Positions 42,146 through 52,719 are shown, numbered from the stretch's first letter. The stretch is 64,000 nucleotides of DNA from Lichenicoccus sp965213775 (GCA_965213775.1 CBDCAC010000004.1:1548234-1612233), one strand, 5' to 3'. Notes: generated from the sequence alone by a model not told the origin. Translations and numbers: made by a program.

Positions 42146-42658
42146 TCAGGTGGGTGGTGCGGCGCGGCCCAGCAGGCTGCGCAGCCTGGCGCCGGTGCGT
42201 TGCGTCGCCGCGACCTCCGCCGCGTCCGCGGACGGCTTCCTGAAGATGCCGTGGGCGCGCACGACGGGCTCGCCGTCCGCCGTCACCAGCTCGCTCACGA
42301 ACACCATGCCGCGCGTGATCTTGGCGATCTCGGCACGCGCCTCGACCCAGGCGCCGTTGGCGGTGGGGCCGAGATAGTCCAGCGACAGGCTGATCGTAGG
42401 CAGGATGAGCGTCGGAAGATCGTGCTCGAACTGTGCGGCGATCGCCATGTGAACGTCGCAGAAGGTGGCCAGCCTGCCGCCGTGGCAGATGCCGATCGGG
42501 TTGCAGTGCCGGTCCTCGACGCGAAAGCCGCCCACCAGCCGCTCGCCGTCGGTCTTGATCCAGAGCGGGCCGCAGGTCGCATCGAAGCCGCCGACGGCCG
42601 GGAGGCGCACGAAGCCCGCCGGCGCGTCCTGGGCGTCGTCGGCGTCGCGGCCGGTCAT
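42146..42658 (-). CDS. Hotdog-fold thioesterase (PaaI family)
   Basis: 170 residues from the ATG at 42658, which overlaps the stop of the upstream SCP2 gene. The hotdog core is seen in NPIGICHGGRLATFCDVHMA, where HGG and the aspartate correspond to the active-site region of PaaI/ThioI enzymes, and in LSLDYLGPTANGAWVEARAEI. It likely hydrolyses acyl-CoA. Coupling with a sterol-carrier-protein-2-like gene suggests lipid or acyl-CoA handling. The substrate is unknown. Confidence 0.87.
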   Translation of the reverse strand: MTGRDADDAQDAPAGFVRLPAVGGFDATCGPLWIKTDGERLVGGFRVEDRHCNPIGICHGGRLATFCDVHMAIAAQFEHDLPTLILPTISLSLDYLGPTANGAWVEARAEIAKITRGMVFVSELVTADGEPVVRAHGIFRKPSADAAEVAATQRTGARLRSLLGRAAPPT

Positions 42659-42951
42659 TGGCCGCGCAGCGCCTGTGCCAGTTGCAGCGCCAGGTTCATG
42701 TCGCCCTCCACACGAAGCTGGCCGGTCATGTAGGCCGTGGTGGGGTCGAGCCGTCCCTCGATCAGCGCCTCGAGGTCCTGGTCCGAAAGCGAGATCCGGC
42801 ACTCCGACAGGGTGTCGCTGTTCTCGACCTCGACGCCGTCGATGCGGATGATGCCGGTCTCGCCCAGGTCGAGCGTCACCGGTCGGCTCGGGTTGCGGCG
42901 CGCCGCGGCCATGTCGCGCACCCGTCCGGTCAGATCCTGCAATGTCGGCAT
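42655..42951 (-). CDS. SCP2 sterol-binding-domain protein
   Basis: 98 residues from the ATG at 42951, with GGGAG upstream. The pattern SDTLSECRISLSDQDLEALI and then DPTTAYMTGQLRVEGDMNLA is the SCP2 fold's C-terminal half, in which the MTGQLRVEGDMNLA segment is highly typical. SCP2 domains bind acyl-CoA or lipids. It forms a two-gene unit with the thioesterase. Length is standard for stand-alone bacterial SCP2 proteins. Confidence 0.87.
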   Translation of the reverse strand: MPTLQDLTGRVRDMAAARRNPSRPVTLDLGETGIIRIDGVEVENSDTLSECRISLSDQDLEALIEGRLDPTTAYMTGQLRVEGDMNLALQLAQALRGQ

Positions 42952-43108
42952 CGCGCGCAGCTCCCGTGCAGGTCGGCTTGATCCAGGATCGCGACGACGT
43001 GCTTGCCCGATTCGACGCAGGTCGGCAAGCCGCGCGCCGGCGGCGATCCGCACCGTCGCCGCGACGTCAAGTGCTGCACGTCAGGCGCGCCGACACTTGA
43101 CGAAATTG

Positions 43109-43123
43109 TTAATTCAGAGTTAA
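43109..43123. promoter_or_regulatory. CtrA-type binding box upstream of the FadL-like gene
   Basis: TTAA-TTCAGAG-TTAA is a perfect TTAA-N7-TTAA, the full CtrA recognition motif known from Caulobacter. TTAA is very rare in this GC-rich sequence. It lies 34-48 bp before the start at 43157, in promoter distance. Control by the CtrA encoded at 38036-38764 is inferred. Confidence 0.6.
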
Positions 43124-43156
43124 TTACTATTGAAACCGTGCTCGCGGGCAACGTCG

Positions 43157-44467
43157 ATGCATGATACGCGGCGTGCGTGGCCGTTGGTTTTGATACTGTG
43201 TCCGGCCGTGCTGGTGTTGCTTCATCCGTGCGCCGGCAACGCCGCCAGCTTCTATATCCAGGACCAGTCGGCACGCGGCACCGGGCGCGCCTATTCCGGC
43301 GAGGCGGCGGATCAGGGCCCGGACTCGCTGTGGTGGAACCCGGCCTCGATCGCGGGACTAGAACGTTCCGAGATCGACTCGAACCTGACCGGCATCGTCA
43401 TCTGGTCGGCCGCCAGGGAGGCGGGCTCGACCATCGAGCGTTTCGGCCAGATCGGCCCGGTCGGCGGCGACGCCAGGGCCTCCGGACCGGTCTCGGACGG
43501 CCTGCTGCCGAGCGGTGCGGCGGCGTGGCGGCTGGACGACGCCTGGTCGATCGGCATCGCGCTCACCTCGCCCTTCAGCGTCTCGACCAAGTACGACGCC
43601 GCCAGCTGGGCGCGCTACGACGCGATCACCTCGAAGCTGCAGACCATCGACGCGCAGCCGACCCTGGCCTGGCGGCCGCTCCCCTGGCTCGGGTTCGGCG
43701 CCGGCCCGAACATCGAGCACACGCTGGCGGCGCTGAGCTCCGCGCTGCCCAACCTCTTTCCGGGCCAGCCGGACGGTTCGGAGAGCCTGCACGTCGATGG
43801 CTGGAACGTCGGCTACAATCTCGGGCTGCAGCTGCATCTGCTGGACGATCGCCTGACCCTCGGCGCCGCCTACCGGTCGCGCATCCGGCACGCGCTGAGC
43901 GGCGATCTCGACCTCTCCGGCCTGACCGGCTTGCTGGCCGGCCAGGATCTCTACTCGCGTTCCGCCCGCGCGACCCTCGTCACCCCCTGGGCCGCGACCT
44001 TCGGCCTGCGCTACCGCGCAACACCGCGGCTGACGCTGGATGCGCAGGTCGTCCATACCGGCTGGAGCGTGTTCGACGAAGTCGCCGTCACCCGACCGAT
44101 CGGCATCGTGATCGGCGAGAACTACCACGACGTCACCAGCGAGGCGTTCGGCCTCGACTACGCGGTGACCCCGAACTGGGTGGTGCGCGCCGGGGTGCAG
44201 TACGATCCGACGCCCACGCCGGACCGCGGGCGAGAGCTGCGCGTGCCGGACGCCGACCGCGTGCTGCTGGCGCTCGGCAGCACGCTGCGGGTGACGCCGC
44301 ATCTCACCGTCGATCTCGGCGCCGCCTACATCGATGCCGGCTCGGCCCGCGTCGACCGCGACGCCTCCGCCTATGTCGGCACGCCGGTCGCGACCCCGGT
44401 GCAGCTGCGCGGCACGGTGGATGCGAGCGGCGTGGTGCTCGCCCTCGGCACCCGGCTGCGGTTCTAA
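43157..44467 (+). CDS. FadL/OmpP1-family outer-membrane transporter
   Basis: 436 residues from the ATG at 43157 (a GTG at 43130 is in frame). Signal peptide ends about residue 29 (CAGNAAS). The mature N-terminus FYIQDQSARGTGRAYSGEAA followed by DSLWWNPASIAGL is the FadL hatch-domain signature (the NPA motif). The C-terminal strand ends in phenylalanine (GTRLRF), as for barrel proteins. It imports long-chain fatty acids or other hydrophobic compounds. A CtrA-like box in its promoter is unusual for this family. Confidence 0.88.
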   Translation: MHDTRRAWPLVLILCPAVLVLLHPCAGNAASFYIQDQSARGTGRAYSGEAADQGPDSLWWNPASIAGLERSEIDSNLTGIVIWSAAREAGSTIERFGQIGPVGGDARASGPVSDGLLPSGAAAWRLDDAWSIGIALTSPFSVSTKYDAASWARYDAITSKLQTIDAQPTLAWRPLPWLGFGAGPNIEHTLAALSSALPNLFPGQPDGSESLHVDGWNVGYNLGLQLHLLDDRLTLGAAYRSRIRHALSGDLDLSGLTGLLAGQDLYSRSARATLVTPWAATFGLRYRATPRLTLDAQVVHTGWSVFDEVAVTRPIGIVIGENYHDVTSEAFGLDYAVTPNWVVRAGVQYDPTPTPDRGRELRVPDADRVLLALGSTLRVTPHLTVDLGAAYIDAGSARVDRDASAYVGTPVATPVQLRGTVDASGVVLALGTRLRF

Positions 44468-44522
44468 CGTCCTGCCCTCGAAACCCGTCGATCGTATCGG
44501 TGGCCTTTGCATGTGACCGAAG

Positions 44523-44562
44523 CGCCAGGGCTCTGCCCTGGACCCGCTCAAGGCGAAGCCCC
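44523..44562 (+). repeat. Dispersed palindromic element, copy D1
   Basis: CGCCAGGGCTCTGCCCTGGACCCGC-type block related to copies at 7877, 37982 and 50686. It faces an inverted copy at 44608-44632, and between the two lies the hairpin at 44571-44588, so the whole region can fold as one large stem structure behind the FadL-like gene. Confidence 0.65.
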
Positions 44563-44570
44563 GAGAATCC

Positions 44571-44588
44571 AATCATCTTAGGATGATT
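44571..44588. terminator. Hairpin between convergent genes (possible bidirectional terminator)
   Basis: AATCATC-TTAG-GATGATT: perfect 7-bp stem and 4-base loop, between the FadL-like gene and the convergent 44673-45053 gene, nested inside inverted copies of the dispersed repeat. No long T-run follows on either strand. Confidence 0.5.
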
Positions 44589-44607
44589 TCCAGAGGCCGA
44601 GGCCTTT

Positions 44608-44632
44608 GGCGGGTCTGGGCAGAGCCCAGCCT
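44608..44632 (-). repeat. Dispersed palindromic element, copy D2 (inverted)
   Basis: GGCGGGTCTGGGCAGAGCCCAGCC is the reverse complement of the D1 block with one base lost. Together with D1 it forms an inverted pair about 85 bp apart. Confidence 0.65.
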
Positions 44633-44672
44633 TGCTTCCTGACGGTCGGTCAGCCGCTGGTCGGGCCGCCGC

Positions 44673-45053
44673 TCAGGCGGGCGAGGGCAGCCCGTCATGG
44701 CTCTCGTGCCGTATCAGCACGCCGGTGAAGCGCTCGCGGCTGCCTCGCACGAACAGCCCGGCGGGCTCGGCCGGCGGCGAGCCCGTGCCGTCGGCGACCT
44801 CGACGAAGTCCGCCCGCTGGCGCAGCCCGTCGAGCAGTGCCGCCATCGCCTCGCCGTCGCTGCTCCCGAAGTAGAAGCGCAGGCTCGGCCAGCTGGTGTC
44901 GGCCTCGGGCAGTTGCCGCGCCGCCTGGCCCAGCCGGTCGGTGAGCTCGTGGAACAGGGCCAGCGCCAGGTCGTGCGCCGGACGCGGCAGCCCCGCCGCC
45001 TCCGACTTCGCCTCGATCTCGACCGGTGACGAGGCGATCAGCAGGGTGTCCAT
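44673..45053 (-). CDS. Hypothetical soluble protein
   Basis: 126 residues from the ATG at 45053 with GGAG nine bases upstream; a further ATG at 45068 is possible. Helical N-terminal half (PAHDLALALFHELTDRLG) then FYFGSSDGEAMAALLDGLR and strand-like C-terminus ending FTGVLIRHESHDG. The pattern could be a two-layer alpha/beta fold, but no family was recognised. It is divergent from truB. Confidence 0.55.
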   Translation of the reverse strand: MDTLLIASSPVEIEAKSEAAGLPRPAHDLALALFHELTDRLGQAARQLPEADTSWPSLRFYFGSSDGEAMAALLDGLRQRADFVEVADGTGSPPAEPAGLFVRGSRERFTGVLIRHESHDGLPSPA

Positions 45054-45189
45054 GACGGTCCGCTCCATCGGGATGATGCAGCCACAGCGACGCGCGCCTG
45101 GTCCGGGTTCCGGACCGCGACGCCCCTTGCCTAGCCGCGGGGCCGCGCATACACGCAGCCCTTCCATGGCCTGAGGTCTCTCCGATCCG

Positions 45190-46110
45190 ATGCGACGCAA
45201 GCGCGGGCGCGCCCTCGACGGCTGGCTCATCGTCGACAAGCCGAGCGGCCTGACCAGCACGGACGTGGTCAACCGGGTGCGTCGCGGCTTCGACGCCCAG
45301 AAGGCCGGCCACGGCGGCACCCTCGATCCGCTGGCGACCGGGCTGCTGCCGGTCGCCTTCGGGTCGGCGACCAAGACCGTGCCCTACATCATGGACGGCA
45401 CCAAGCTGTATCACTTCACCCTGCGGTTCGGCACCGCGCGCGACACCGACGACGCCGACGGACAGGTGGTCGAGAGCTGCGACGTGCGGCCCGGCGACGC
45501 GGCCATCGCCGCCGCCCTGCCGGCGTTCCGCGGCGAGATCATGCAGGTGCCGCCGGTGTTCTCGGCGATCAAGGTCGCCGGCGAGCGCGCCTACGACATG
45601 GCCCGCGAGGGGCGGCCGCCGGTGCTGGCGTCGCGGCCGGCGCGCATCGACCGTTTCGAGCTGGTCGAGCGCGTCGATCCGGACACCGCGGTGTTCATGG
45701 TGCAGTCCGGCAAGGGGGTGTACATGCGCAGCCTCGCCCGCGACCTCGCGCGCGCCTGCGGCACGGTGGGCCACGTGGCCGCGCTGCGTCGGCTGCGGGT
45801 GGGGCCGTTCCGGATCGAGGATGCGATTTCCCTGGACAAAATCCTCGAGGGGGTGGACAACGCGCCGGCCTCACCGGCGCTTCTGCGCCCGGTCGCGACC
45901 GCGCTGGCCGACATCCCGGCGCTGGCCCTGACCGGACCCGAAGCGGAAATCCTCTCGCATGGCCAGGCGCTCAGCCTGGCGACGCTGATGGGTCGGATCC
46001 CTGGCGACGCGGACCCCGCAGGGGGCATCGCGCGGGTCATGGACGGGGGGCGCGTGATCGGGCTCTGCCGACTCGAGGACGGGTGGCTGCGGCCCGAGCG
46101 CCTGCTGTAA
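45190..46110 (+). CDS. truB: tRNA pseudouridine(55) synthase
   Basis: 306 residues. The catalytic aspartate is in GHGGTLDPLATGLLPV; the thumb region and YMRSLARDLARACGTVGHV are typical of bacterial TruB. It converts U55 to pseudouridine in the T-loop of tRNAs. First gene of a truB-rpsO-pnp group, the usual order in proteobacteria. The C-terminal PUA-like extension is short. Start fits a leader with CGATCCG and no rival upstream start. Confidence 0.95.
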   Translation: MRRKRGRALDGWLIVDKPSGLTSTDVVNRVRRGFDAQKAGHGGTLDPLATGLLPVAFGSATKTVPYIMDGTKLYHFTLRFGTARDTDDADGQVVESCDVRPGDAAIAAALPAFRGEIMQVPPVFSAIKVAGERAYDMAREGRPPVLASRPARIDRFELVERVDPDTAVFMVQSGKGVYMRSLARDLARACGTVGHVAALRRLRVGPFRIEDAISLDKILEGVDNAPASPALLRPVATALADIPALALTGPEAEILSHGQALSLATLMGRIPGDADPAGGIARVMDGGRVIGLCRLEDGWLRPERLL

Positions 46111-46131
46111 CCCCTTCCCGCGGAGCACATG

Positions 46132-46401
46132 ATGTCGATCACAGCCGAGCGCCGCACGGCGCTCATCGGCGATTACGCCACTGCCGCCATCGATACCGGC
46201 TCGCCCGAGGTTCAGGTCGCCCTGCTGAGCGAGCGCATCGGCAACCTCACCGAGCACCTCAAGACCCACGCGAAGGATTTCCATTCGCGACGCGGCCTGC
46301 TGATGCTGGTCGGCCGCCGCCGCCGGTTGCTGGACTATCTCAAGCGCCGCGATCAGGGCCGCTACGAGGTCCTGATCGGCCGTCTGGGCCTGCGCCGCTA
46401 G
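46132..46401 (+). CDS. rpsO: 30S ribosomal protein S15
   Basis: 89 residues from the second of two adjacent ATGs (46129, 46132); the second gives correct spacing from GCGGAG and the standard MSITAERR start. GSPEVQVALLSERIGNLTEH, HSRRGLLMLVGRRRRLLDYL and the length are diagnostic. It binds the central domain of 16S rRNA. Eighteen bases separate truB from the first ATG, and a strong hairpin follows before pnp. Confidence 0.97.
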   Translation: MSITAERRTALIGDYATAAIDTGSPEVQVALLSERIGNLTEHLKTHAKDFHSRRGLLMLVGRRRRLLDYLKRRDQGRYEVLIGRLGLRR

Positions 46402-46417
46402 ACCGCCACGCCACCCA

Positions 46418-46446
46418 GGGGGATGCCCGCGCGAGCGGGCGCCCCC
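46418..46446 (+). promoter_or_regulatory. rpsO-pnp intergenic hairpin with GCGA loop
   Basis: GCCCGC-GCGA-GCGGGC (46425-46440) is a perfect 6-bp stem capped by a GNRA-type tetraloop, extended by GGGGG (46418-46422) pairing with CCCCC (46442-46446) around a small internal loop. The pnp leader in enterobacteria has an RNase III stem used for autoregulation; this hairpin is a candidate counterpart or an rpsO 3' end. Confidence 0.6.
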
Positions 46447-46602
46447 GATATCATCGAGCAGGGGGACAGAGCGACCGGCCGGCGTTTCAGGCCACATGGA
46501 GTACTCCGCAGAGTGCCGCTCCATGCCGTCCGAGACGCCGTACCCGCGCGGCCCCGCCTGCCGACACACGCCCGAGTTCGGGCACAGGAACGGGAGAACG
46601 CA

Positions 46603-48762
<2,160 letters not shown>

Positions 48763-48929
48763 TTTTTTATACGGGGTTCGATCTTGTGAGATCGCCACTC
48801 CATCACGATCTGTAACCGAATGAGACGGCCCGTCTGCTGCCGTGACAAGGCGCTGGGACGGCAGATCCAGGATCGACGATCTGGCGATGCACAACCGGGA
48901 ACGGCCGCAGCGGAGCGAACGCGAGAGTG
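48763..48929. other. pnp / NMO-like intergenic region
   Basis: The region holds a short T-run directly after the pnp stop and a perfect hairpin CGATCT-TGTG-AGATCG at 48779-48794. The T-run precedes rather than follows the stem on the plus strand, so it is not a canonical terminator for pnp. No gene is evident. Confidence 0.45.
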
Positions 48930-50345
48930 ATGAAGACGATCAACGCGATCAGGATGGGTGGAACCGAGGTTCTGCCCCTGGTCGAGGGCGGCAAGGGGGT
49001 CTCGGTCTCGACCGGGGCCTCGTCGGGCCACTGGGCGGCGACTGGCGGCACCGGCACCGTCAGCGTCGTCAATGCCGACAGCTTCGACGCGGATGGACAG
49101 CCGATCCCGCAGATCTACCACGGCCGGACCCGGCGCGAGCGGCACGAGGAGATGGTGAACTACGCCATCGCCGGCGGTGTCGCCCAGGCGCAGGCGGCGC
49201 ATGAGCACGCGGGCGGCCAGGGCCGCATCCACGCCAACATCCTTTGGGAGATGGGGGCCGCCGAGCGCGTCATCACCGGCGTGCTGGAAGGTGCCCGCGG
49301 GCTGATCCATGGCCTGACCTGCGGCGCGGGGATGCCGTATCGGCTTTCCGACATCGCCGCGCGCTTCAACGTCTACTATTATCCCATCGTCTCCTCGTCG
49401 CGCGCCTTCAACGCGTTGTGGAAGCGCGCCTACCACAGGGCGGCGAGCCTGCTGGGAGGGGTCGTCTACGAGGATCCCTGGCTCGCCGGCGGCCATAACG
49501 GCCTGTCCAACAGCGAGGATCCGACCAAGCCGCAATCGCCGCTGGCGCGTGTGCTCGAGCTGCGCCGCACCATGCGCACCTTCGGCCTCGGCGACACCCC
49601 GATCATCATGGCCGGCGGCGTCTGGTGGCTCGAGGAGTGGGAGGACTGGATCGACAACCCCGATCTCGGTCCGATCGCGTTCCAGTTCGGCACCCGCCCG
49701 CTGCTGACCCGCGAAAGCCCGATCCCGGAGGCCTGGAAGCAGCAGTTGCTGAAGCTGCGGCAGGGCGATGTTTTCCTCAACAAGTTCAGCCCCACCGGCT
49801 TCTACTCCTCGGCGGTGAACAACAGCTTCCTGCGTGACCTGCGCGGCCGGTCCGAGCGTCAGGTGGCGTTCTCGACCGAACCGCTCGGTGAGCACGTGGC
49901 GCCGTTCGGAGTCGGCGCCCGTAAGCGCGTGGTCTACCTGGCCGCCGCCGACCTGGCGCGCACCCGGGGCTGGGCCCTGGAGGGTTACACCGAGGCGCTG
50001 CGCACGCCGGATTCCACGCTGGTCTTCGAGACGCCGGAGCACGCCGCACAGATCGTCGCCGACCAGATCGCCTGCATGGGCTGCCTCTCGGAATGCCGGT
50101 TCTCAAACTGGAGCCAGCACGGTCCCGACCACAGCAACGGCCGCAAGGCGGATCCGCGCTCCTTCTGCATCCAGAAGACGCTGCAATCGATCAGCCACGC
50201 GGCACCCGACGATCTCGAGGCCGCCGACAACAACCTGATGTTCGGCGGCGCCAGCGCCTACCGCTTCGCCAGCGACCCGTTCTACTCGAACGGCTTCGTG
50301 CCGACCGTCGGGCAGCTGGTCGAGCGGATCCTGACCGGGCGCTGA
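48930..50345 (+). CDS. Nitronate monooxygenase-family FMN protein with C-terminal cysteine cluster
   Basis: 471 residues from the ATG at 48930 (GTG at 48927 precedes). TIM-barrel FMN protein of the 2-nitropropane dioxygenase family: GGQGRIHANILWEMGAAERV, GLTCGAGMPYRLSDIA, and IIMAGGVWWLEEWEDW with the flavin-phosphate-binding glycines. Near the C-terminus is a cysteine array CMGCLSECRFSNW followed 23 residues later by FC, which suggests an iron-sulfur cluster, as in the NMO-like FabX desaturase of Helicobacter. Classical class I NMOs lack it. It may therefore be a lipid or redox enzyme rather than a nitronate detoxifier. Confidence 0.8.
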   Translation: MKTINAIRMGGTEVLPLVEGGKGVSVSTGASSGHWAATGGTGTVSVVNADSFDADGQPIPQIYHGRTRRERHEEMVNYAIAGGVAQAQAAHEHAGGQGRIHANILWEMGAAERVITGVLEGARGLIHGLTCGAGMPYRLSDIAARFNVYYYPIVSSSRAFNALWKRAYHRAASLLGGVVYEDPWLAGGHNGLSNSEDPTKPQSPLARVLELRRTMRTFGLGDTPIIMAGGVWWLEEWEDWIDNPDLGPIAFQFGTRPLLTRESPIPEAWKQQLLKLRQGDVFLNKFSPTGFYSSAVNNSFLRDLRGRSERQVAFSTEPLGEHVAPFGVGARKRVVYLAAADLARTRGWALEGYTEALRTPDSTLVFETPEHAAQIVADQIACMGCLSECRFSNWSQHGPDHSNGRKADPRSFCIQKTLQSISHAAPDDLEAADNNLMFGGASAYRFASDPFYSNGFVPTVGQLVERILTGR

Positions 50346-50428
50346 GGCACTGAGACGCGCGCGCCGACGATGGTTGCGGTGCGTGGCTCCGACCCCTACA
50401 CCGCTGCGATCCTGCAGGAGTGCGTATC

Positions 50429-50665
50429 GTGACGGCATCGGAAATCGCTCGCGTCCAGGCCTATCTGCGCACCCTGATCGGCTCGGACCGCATACGCGTG
50501 GTCAAGCCGGTCCGTGCCGGCCTGTCCGTCGAGGTGGCGGTGGACCAGGAGGTGATCGGCACGCTGCACCGCGACGACGACGAGGGCGAGATCTCCTACT
50601 CGATGCACGTGACCATCCTGGAAGAGGACCTGCCGGCGGCGGCACCGGTTCCGGGGCGCCGCTGA
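50429..50665 (+). CDS. DUF3126 family protein
   Basis: 78 residues from a GTG at 50429 with AGGAG eight bases upstream; an earlier GTG at 50420 lies too close to the site. EIARVQAYLRTLIGSDRIRV, then VEVAVDQEVIGTLHRDDDEG and SYSMHVTILEEDL match DUF3126, a small protein nearly confined to alphaproteobacteria with unknown function. It supports the taxonomic placement. Downstream is a copy of the dispersed repeat. Confidence 0.88.
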   Translation: MTASEIARVQAYLRTLIGSDRIRVVKPVRAGLSVEVAVDQEVIGTLHRDDDEGEISYSMHVTILEEDLPAAAPVPGRR

Positions 50666-50685
50666 GCCGCTGGTGGCAGGAGCGA

Positions 50686-50736
50686 GGCAAGGGCGCTGCC
50701 CTTGACCCGCCGGGGCCGGCGGCCCCGGACCCCTGG
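50686..50736. repeat. Dispersed GC-rich palindromic element, copy C
   Basis: GGCAAGGGCGCTGCCCTTGACCCGC followed by CGGGGCCGGCGGCCCCGGACCCC. GGGCGCTGCCC and GGGGCCGGCGGCCCC are self-complementary. It closely matches copies at 7877 and 37982 and lies between DUF3126 and a DUF892 gene. Confidence 0.65.
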
Positions 50737-50829
50737 ATCAAGAACATGAGATCGCGGGCATCCTGCCGCCGATGCCGCGTTGTCGGTGCGCAAGGCTACG
50801 CCGGCCGCGCATTCACGGAGGATTGAGCG

Positions 50830-51333
50830 ATGGGCCTGTTTTCCAAGCCGATTAAGACCCTGGACGACCTGTTCGTCCACACGCTGCAGGACATCTACTA
50901 CGCCGAGAGCCAGATCCTCAAGAACCTGCCGACGATGATCGAAAAGGCGAGCAGCGCCGAGCTGGGCGCCGCTTTCCAGGCCCACCTGCAGGAGACCGAA
51001 CACCAGGTGACGCGCCTTGAGCAGGTATTCGAGATGCACGGCCAGCCGGTGAAGGGCGTCACCTGCGCCGCCATGGACGGCATCATCGCCGAGGCCAAGG
51101 AGGTCATCAGCGACTGCGACGACGCCGAGGTCCGCGACGCCGCCATGCTGTCGTCGGCCCAGGCGATCGAGCATTACGAGATGACGCGCTACGGCACGCT
51201 GATCGCCTTCGCCAGGCAGCTCGGCCGCGACGACTGCGCGAGCGTGCTGCAGCAGACCCTGGAGGAGGAGAAGGCGACCGACAAGAAGCTGACCGCCCTC
51301 GCCGAGAGCCGGGTCAACCGGCTGGCCGCCTGA
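50830..51333 (+). CDS. DUF892/YciE-type ferritin-like protein
   Basis: 167 residues with GGAGGATTGAGCG before the ATG. The opening TLDDLFVHTLQDIYYAESQI, the QETEHQVTRLEQVFEMHG helix and EHYEMTRYGTLIAFARQLG show the four-helix ferritin-like bundle with the glutamate/histidine metal ligands of YciE/YciF proteins. These are stress-induced, probably diiron proteins. Single gene. No signal peptide, so cytoplasmic. Confidence 0.9.
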   Translation: MGLFSKPIKTLDDLFVHTLQDIYYAESQILKNLPTMIEKASSAELGAAFQAHLQETEHQVTRLEQVFEMHGQPVKGVTCAAMDGIIAEAKEVISDCDDAEVRDAAMLSSAQAIEHYEMTRYGTLIAFARQLGRDDCASVLQQTLEEEKATDKKLTALAESRVNRLAA

Positions 51334-51349
51334 CCGCGGCGACCCGCCC

Positions 51350-51982
51350 TCAGGGCAGGCAGGCGGCCGCCAGCGCGGCGAAGGCGCGGGCGCGATGGCT
51401 GATCGCGTTCTTCTCGTGATCCGCCATCTCGGCGAAGCGCCGCGTTTGACCGGTCGGCTCGAACACCGGATCGTAGCCGTGCCCATGGTCGCCGCGCGGC
51501 GGCCATCGCAGCGTGCCCTGGACCCGGCCCTCGAAGCTCTCCGCCGCGCCGCCCGGCCAGGCCAGGCACAGCACGCAGACGAACCAGGCAGCATCGTCGG
51601 AGGGGTCCTGCGAGGCGAGCACCGCCTCGCGCACCCGGCGCATCGCGTGGCCGAAATCGCGGCCCGGTCCCGACCACCGCGCCGAATAGATCCCGGGCGC
51701 GCCGCCCAGGGCACCCACGCAGAAGCCGGAATCGTCCGCCAGCGCCGGCAGGCCCGACGCCCGTGCCGCCGCCTGAGCCTTCAGCCGGGCATTGCCGGCG
51801 AAGCTGTCCTCGGTCTCTTCGGGCTCGGCGAGGCCGAGCTGTGCGGCGCCAACCGGCTCGACGCCATGGCCGCTCAGCAGCAGCGCGAACTCCGCGAGCT
51901 TGCCGGCATTGTGGGTGGCGACGACCAGCCGCTGGCCGCGCCCGAGCCGTCGTGGCGCATCTGGCGGCCCGCTGAGGCTCAT
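51350..51982 (-). CDS. rdgB: XTP/dITP diphosphatase
   Basis: 210 residues from the ATG at 51982 that overlaps the rph stop (ATGA). VVATHNAGKLAEF is the family opening; SFAGNARLKAQAAA and ALADDSGFCVGALGG hold the magnesium site; GHGYDPVFEP and EKNAISHRARA complete the house-cleaning nucleotidase signature. It removes non-canonical purine nucleotides. Second gene of the rph-rdgB pair. Confidence 0.95.
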   Translation of the reverse strand: MSLSGPPDAPRRLGRGQRLVVATHNAGKLAEFALLLSGHGVEPVGAAQLGLAEPEETEDSFAGNARLKAQAAARASGLPALADDSGFCVGALGGAPGIYSARWSGPGRDFGHAMRRVREAVLASQDPSDDAAWFVCVLCLAWPGGAAESFEGRVQGTLRWPPRGDHGHGYDPVFEPTGQTRRFAEMADHEKNAISHRARAFAALAAACLP

Positions 51983-52719
51983 GCGCGGGCTGCCTCCAGC
52001 GCCCGCGACAGCGCTGCATCCTGGGCGGTGAACAGGCTGGCGGTCCCAACCCGGGCAAGCCGCATCAGCTCGTGGAACTGTGCCTCGGAGAACGGCGCCT
52101 GCTCGGCGGTGCCCTGGATCTCGACGATGCCGCCGCCCTGCGTCAGCACGAAGTTGGCGTCGGCCTCGGCGGCGCTGTCCTCCTCGTAATCGAGGTCGGC
52201 GACGGCGCCGGCCGCGGCGATCAGCCCGCACGAGATCGCCGCCACCTGACCGGTCAACGGCACCGCGGCGAGCGCCCGCTGCCGCACCAGGGTGTGCAGC
52301 GCCAGGCTCAGCGCCACCCAGGCGCCGGTGATCGAGGCGCAGCGGGTGCCGCCGTCCGCGTTGAGCACGTCGCAATCGAGCGTCACGGTGAGCTCGCCGA
52401 GTGCCCGGCGATCCACCACGGCGCGCAGCGAGCGGCCGATCAGGCGCTGGATCTCCTGGGTGCGGCCGGACTGCTTGCCGCGCGCCGCCTCGCGCGCGCC
52501 GCGGGTGTGGGTGGCGCGCGGCAGCATGCCGTACTCGGCGGTGACCCAGCCCAGCCCCTGGCCGCGTAGGAACGGCGGCACCCGCGGCTCCACGCTGGCC
52601 GCGCACAGCACCTCGGTCGCGCCCATCCGGATCAGCACCGATCCCTCGGCATGGCGCGCGAAGCCCGGCTCGATCGAGACGGCGCGGATTTCGTCGGGCG
52701 CGCGGCCGGATGGGCGCAT
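51979..52719 (-). CDS. rph: Ribonuclease PH
   Basis: 246 residues from the ATG at 52719. RNase PH motifs are EPGFARHAEGSVLIRMGATE, GRTQEIQRLIGRSLRAVVD and LDCDVLNADGGTRCASITGA. It trims tRNA 3' ends with phosphate. Divergent from hrcA across about 100 bp, the typical alphaproteobacterial arrangement rdgB-rph / hrcA. Confidence 0.96.
   Translation of the reverse strand: MRPSGRAPDEIRAVSIEPGFARHAEGSVLIRMGATEVLCAASVEPRVPPFLRGQGLGWVTAEYGMLPRATHTRGAREAARGKQSGRTQEIQRLIGRSLRAVVDRRALGELTVTLDCDVLNADGGTRCASITGAWVALSLALHTLVRQRALAAVPLTGQVAAISCGLIAAAGAVADLDYEEDSAAEADANFVLTQGGGIVEIQGTAEQAPFSEAQFHELMRLARVGTASLFTAQDAALSRALEAARA

Noticed and set aside
48779..48794. Hairpin after pnp as terminator
   Set aside because: The stem is not followed by a T-run on the plus strand; the T-run comes before it.
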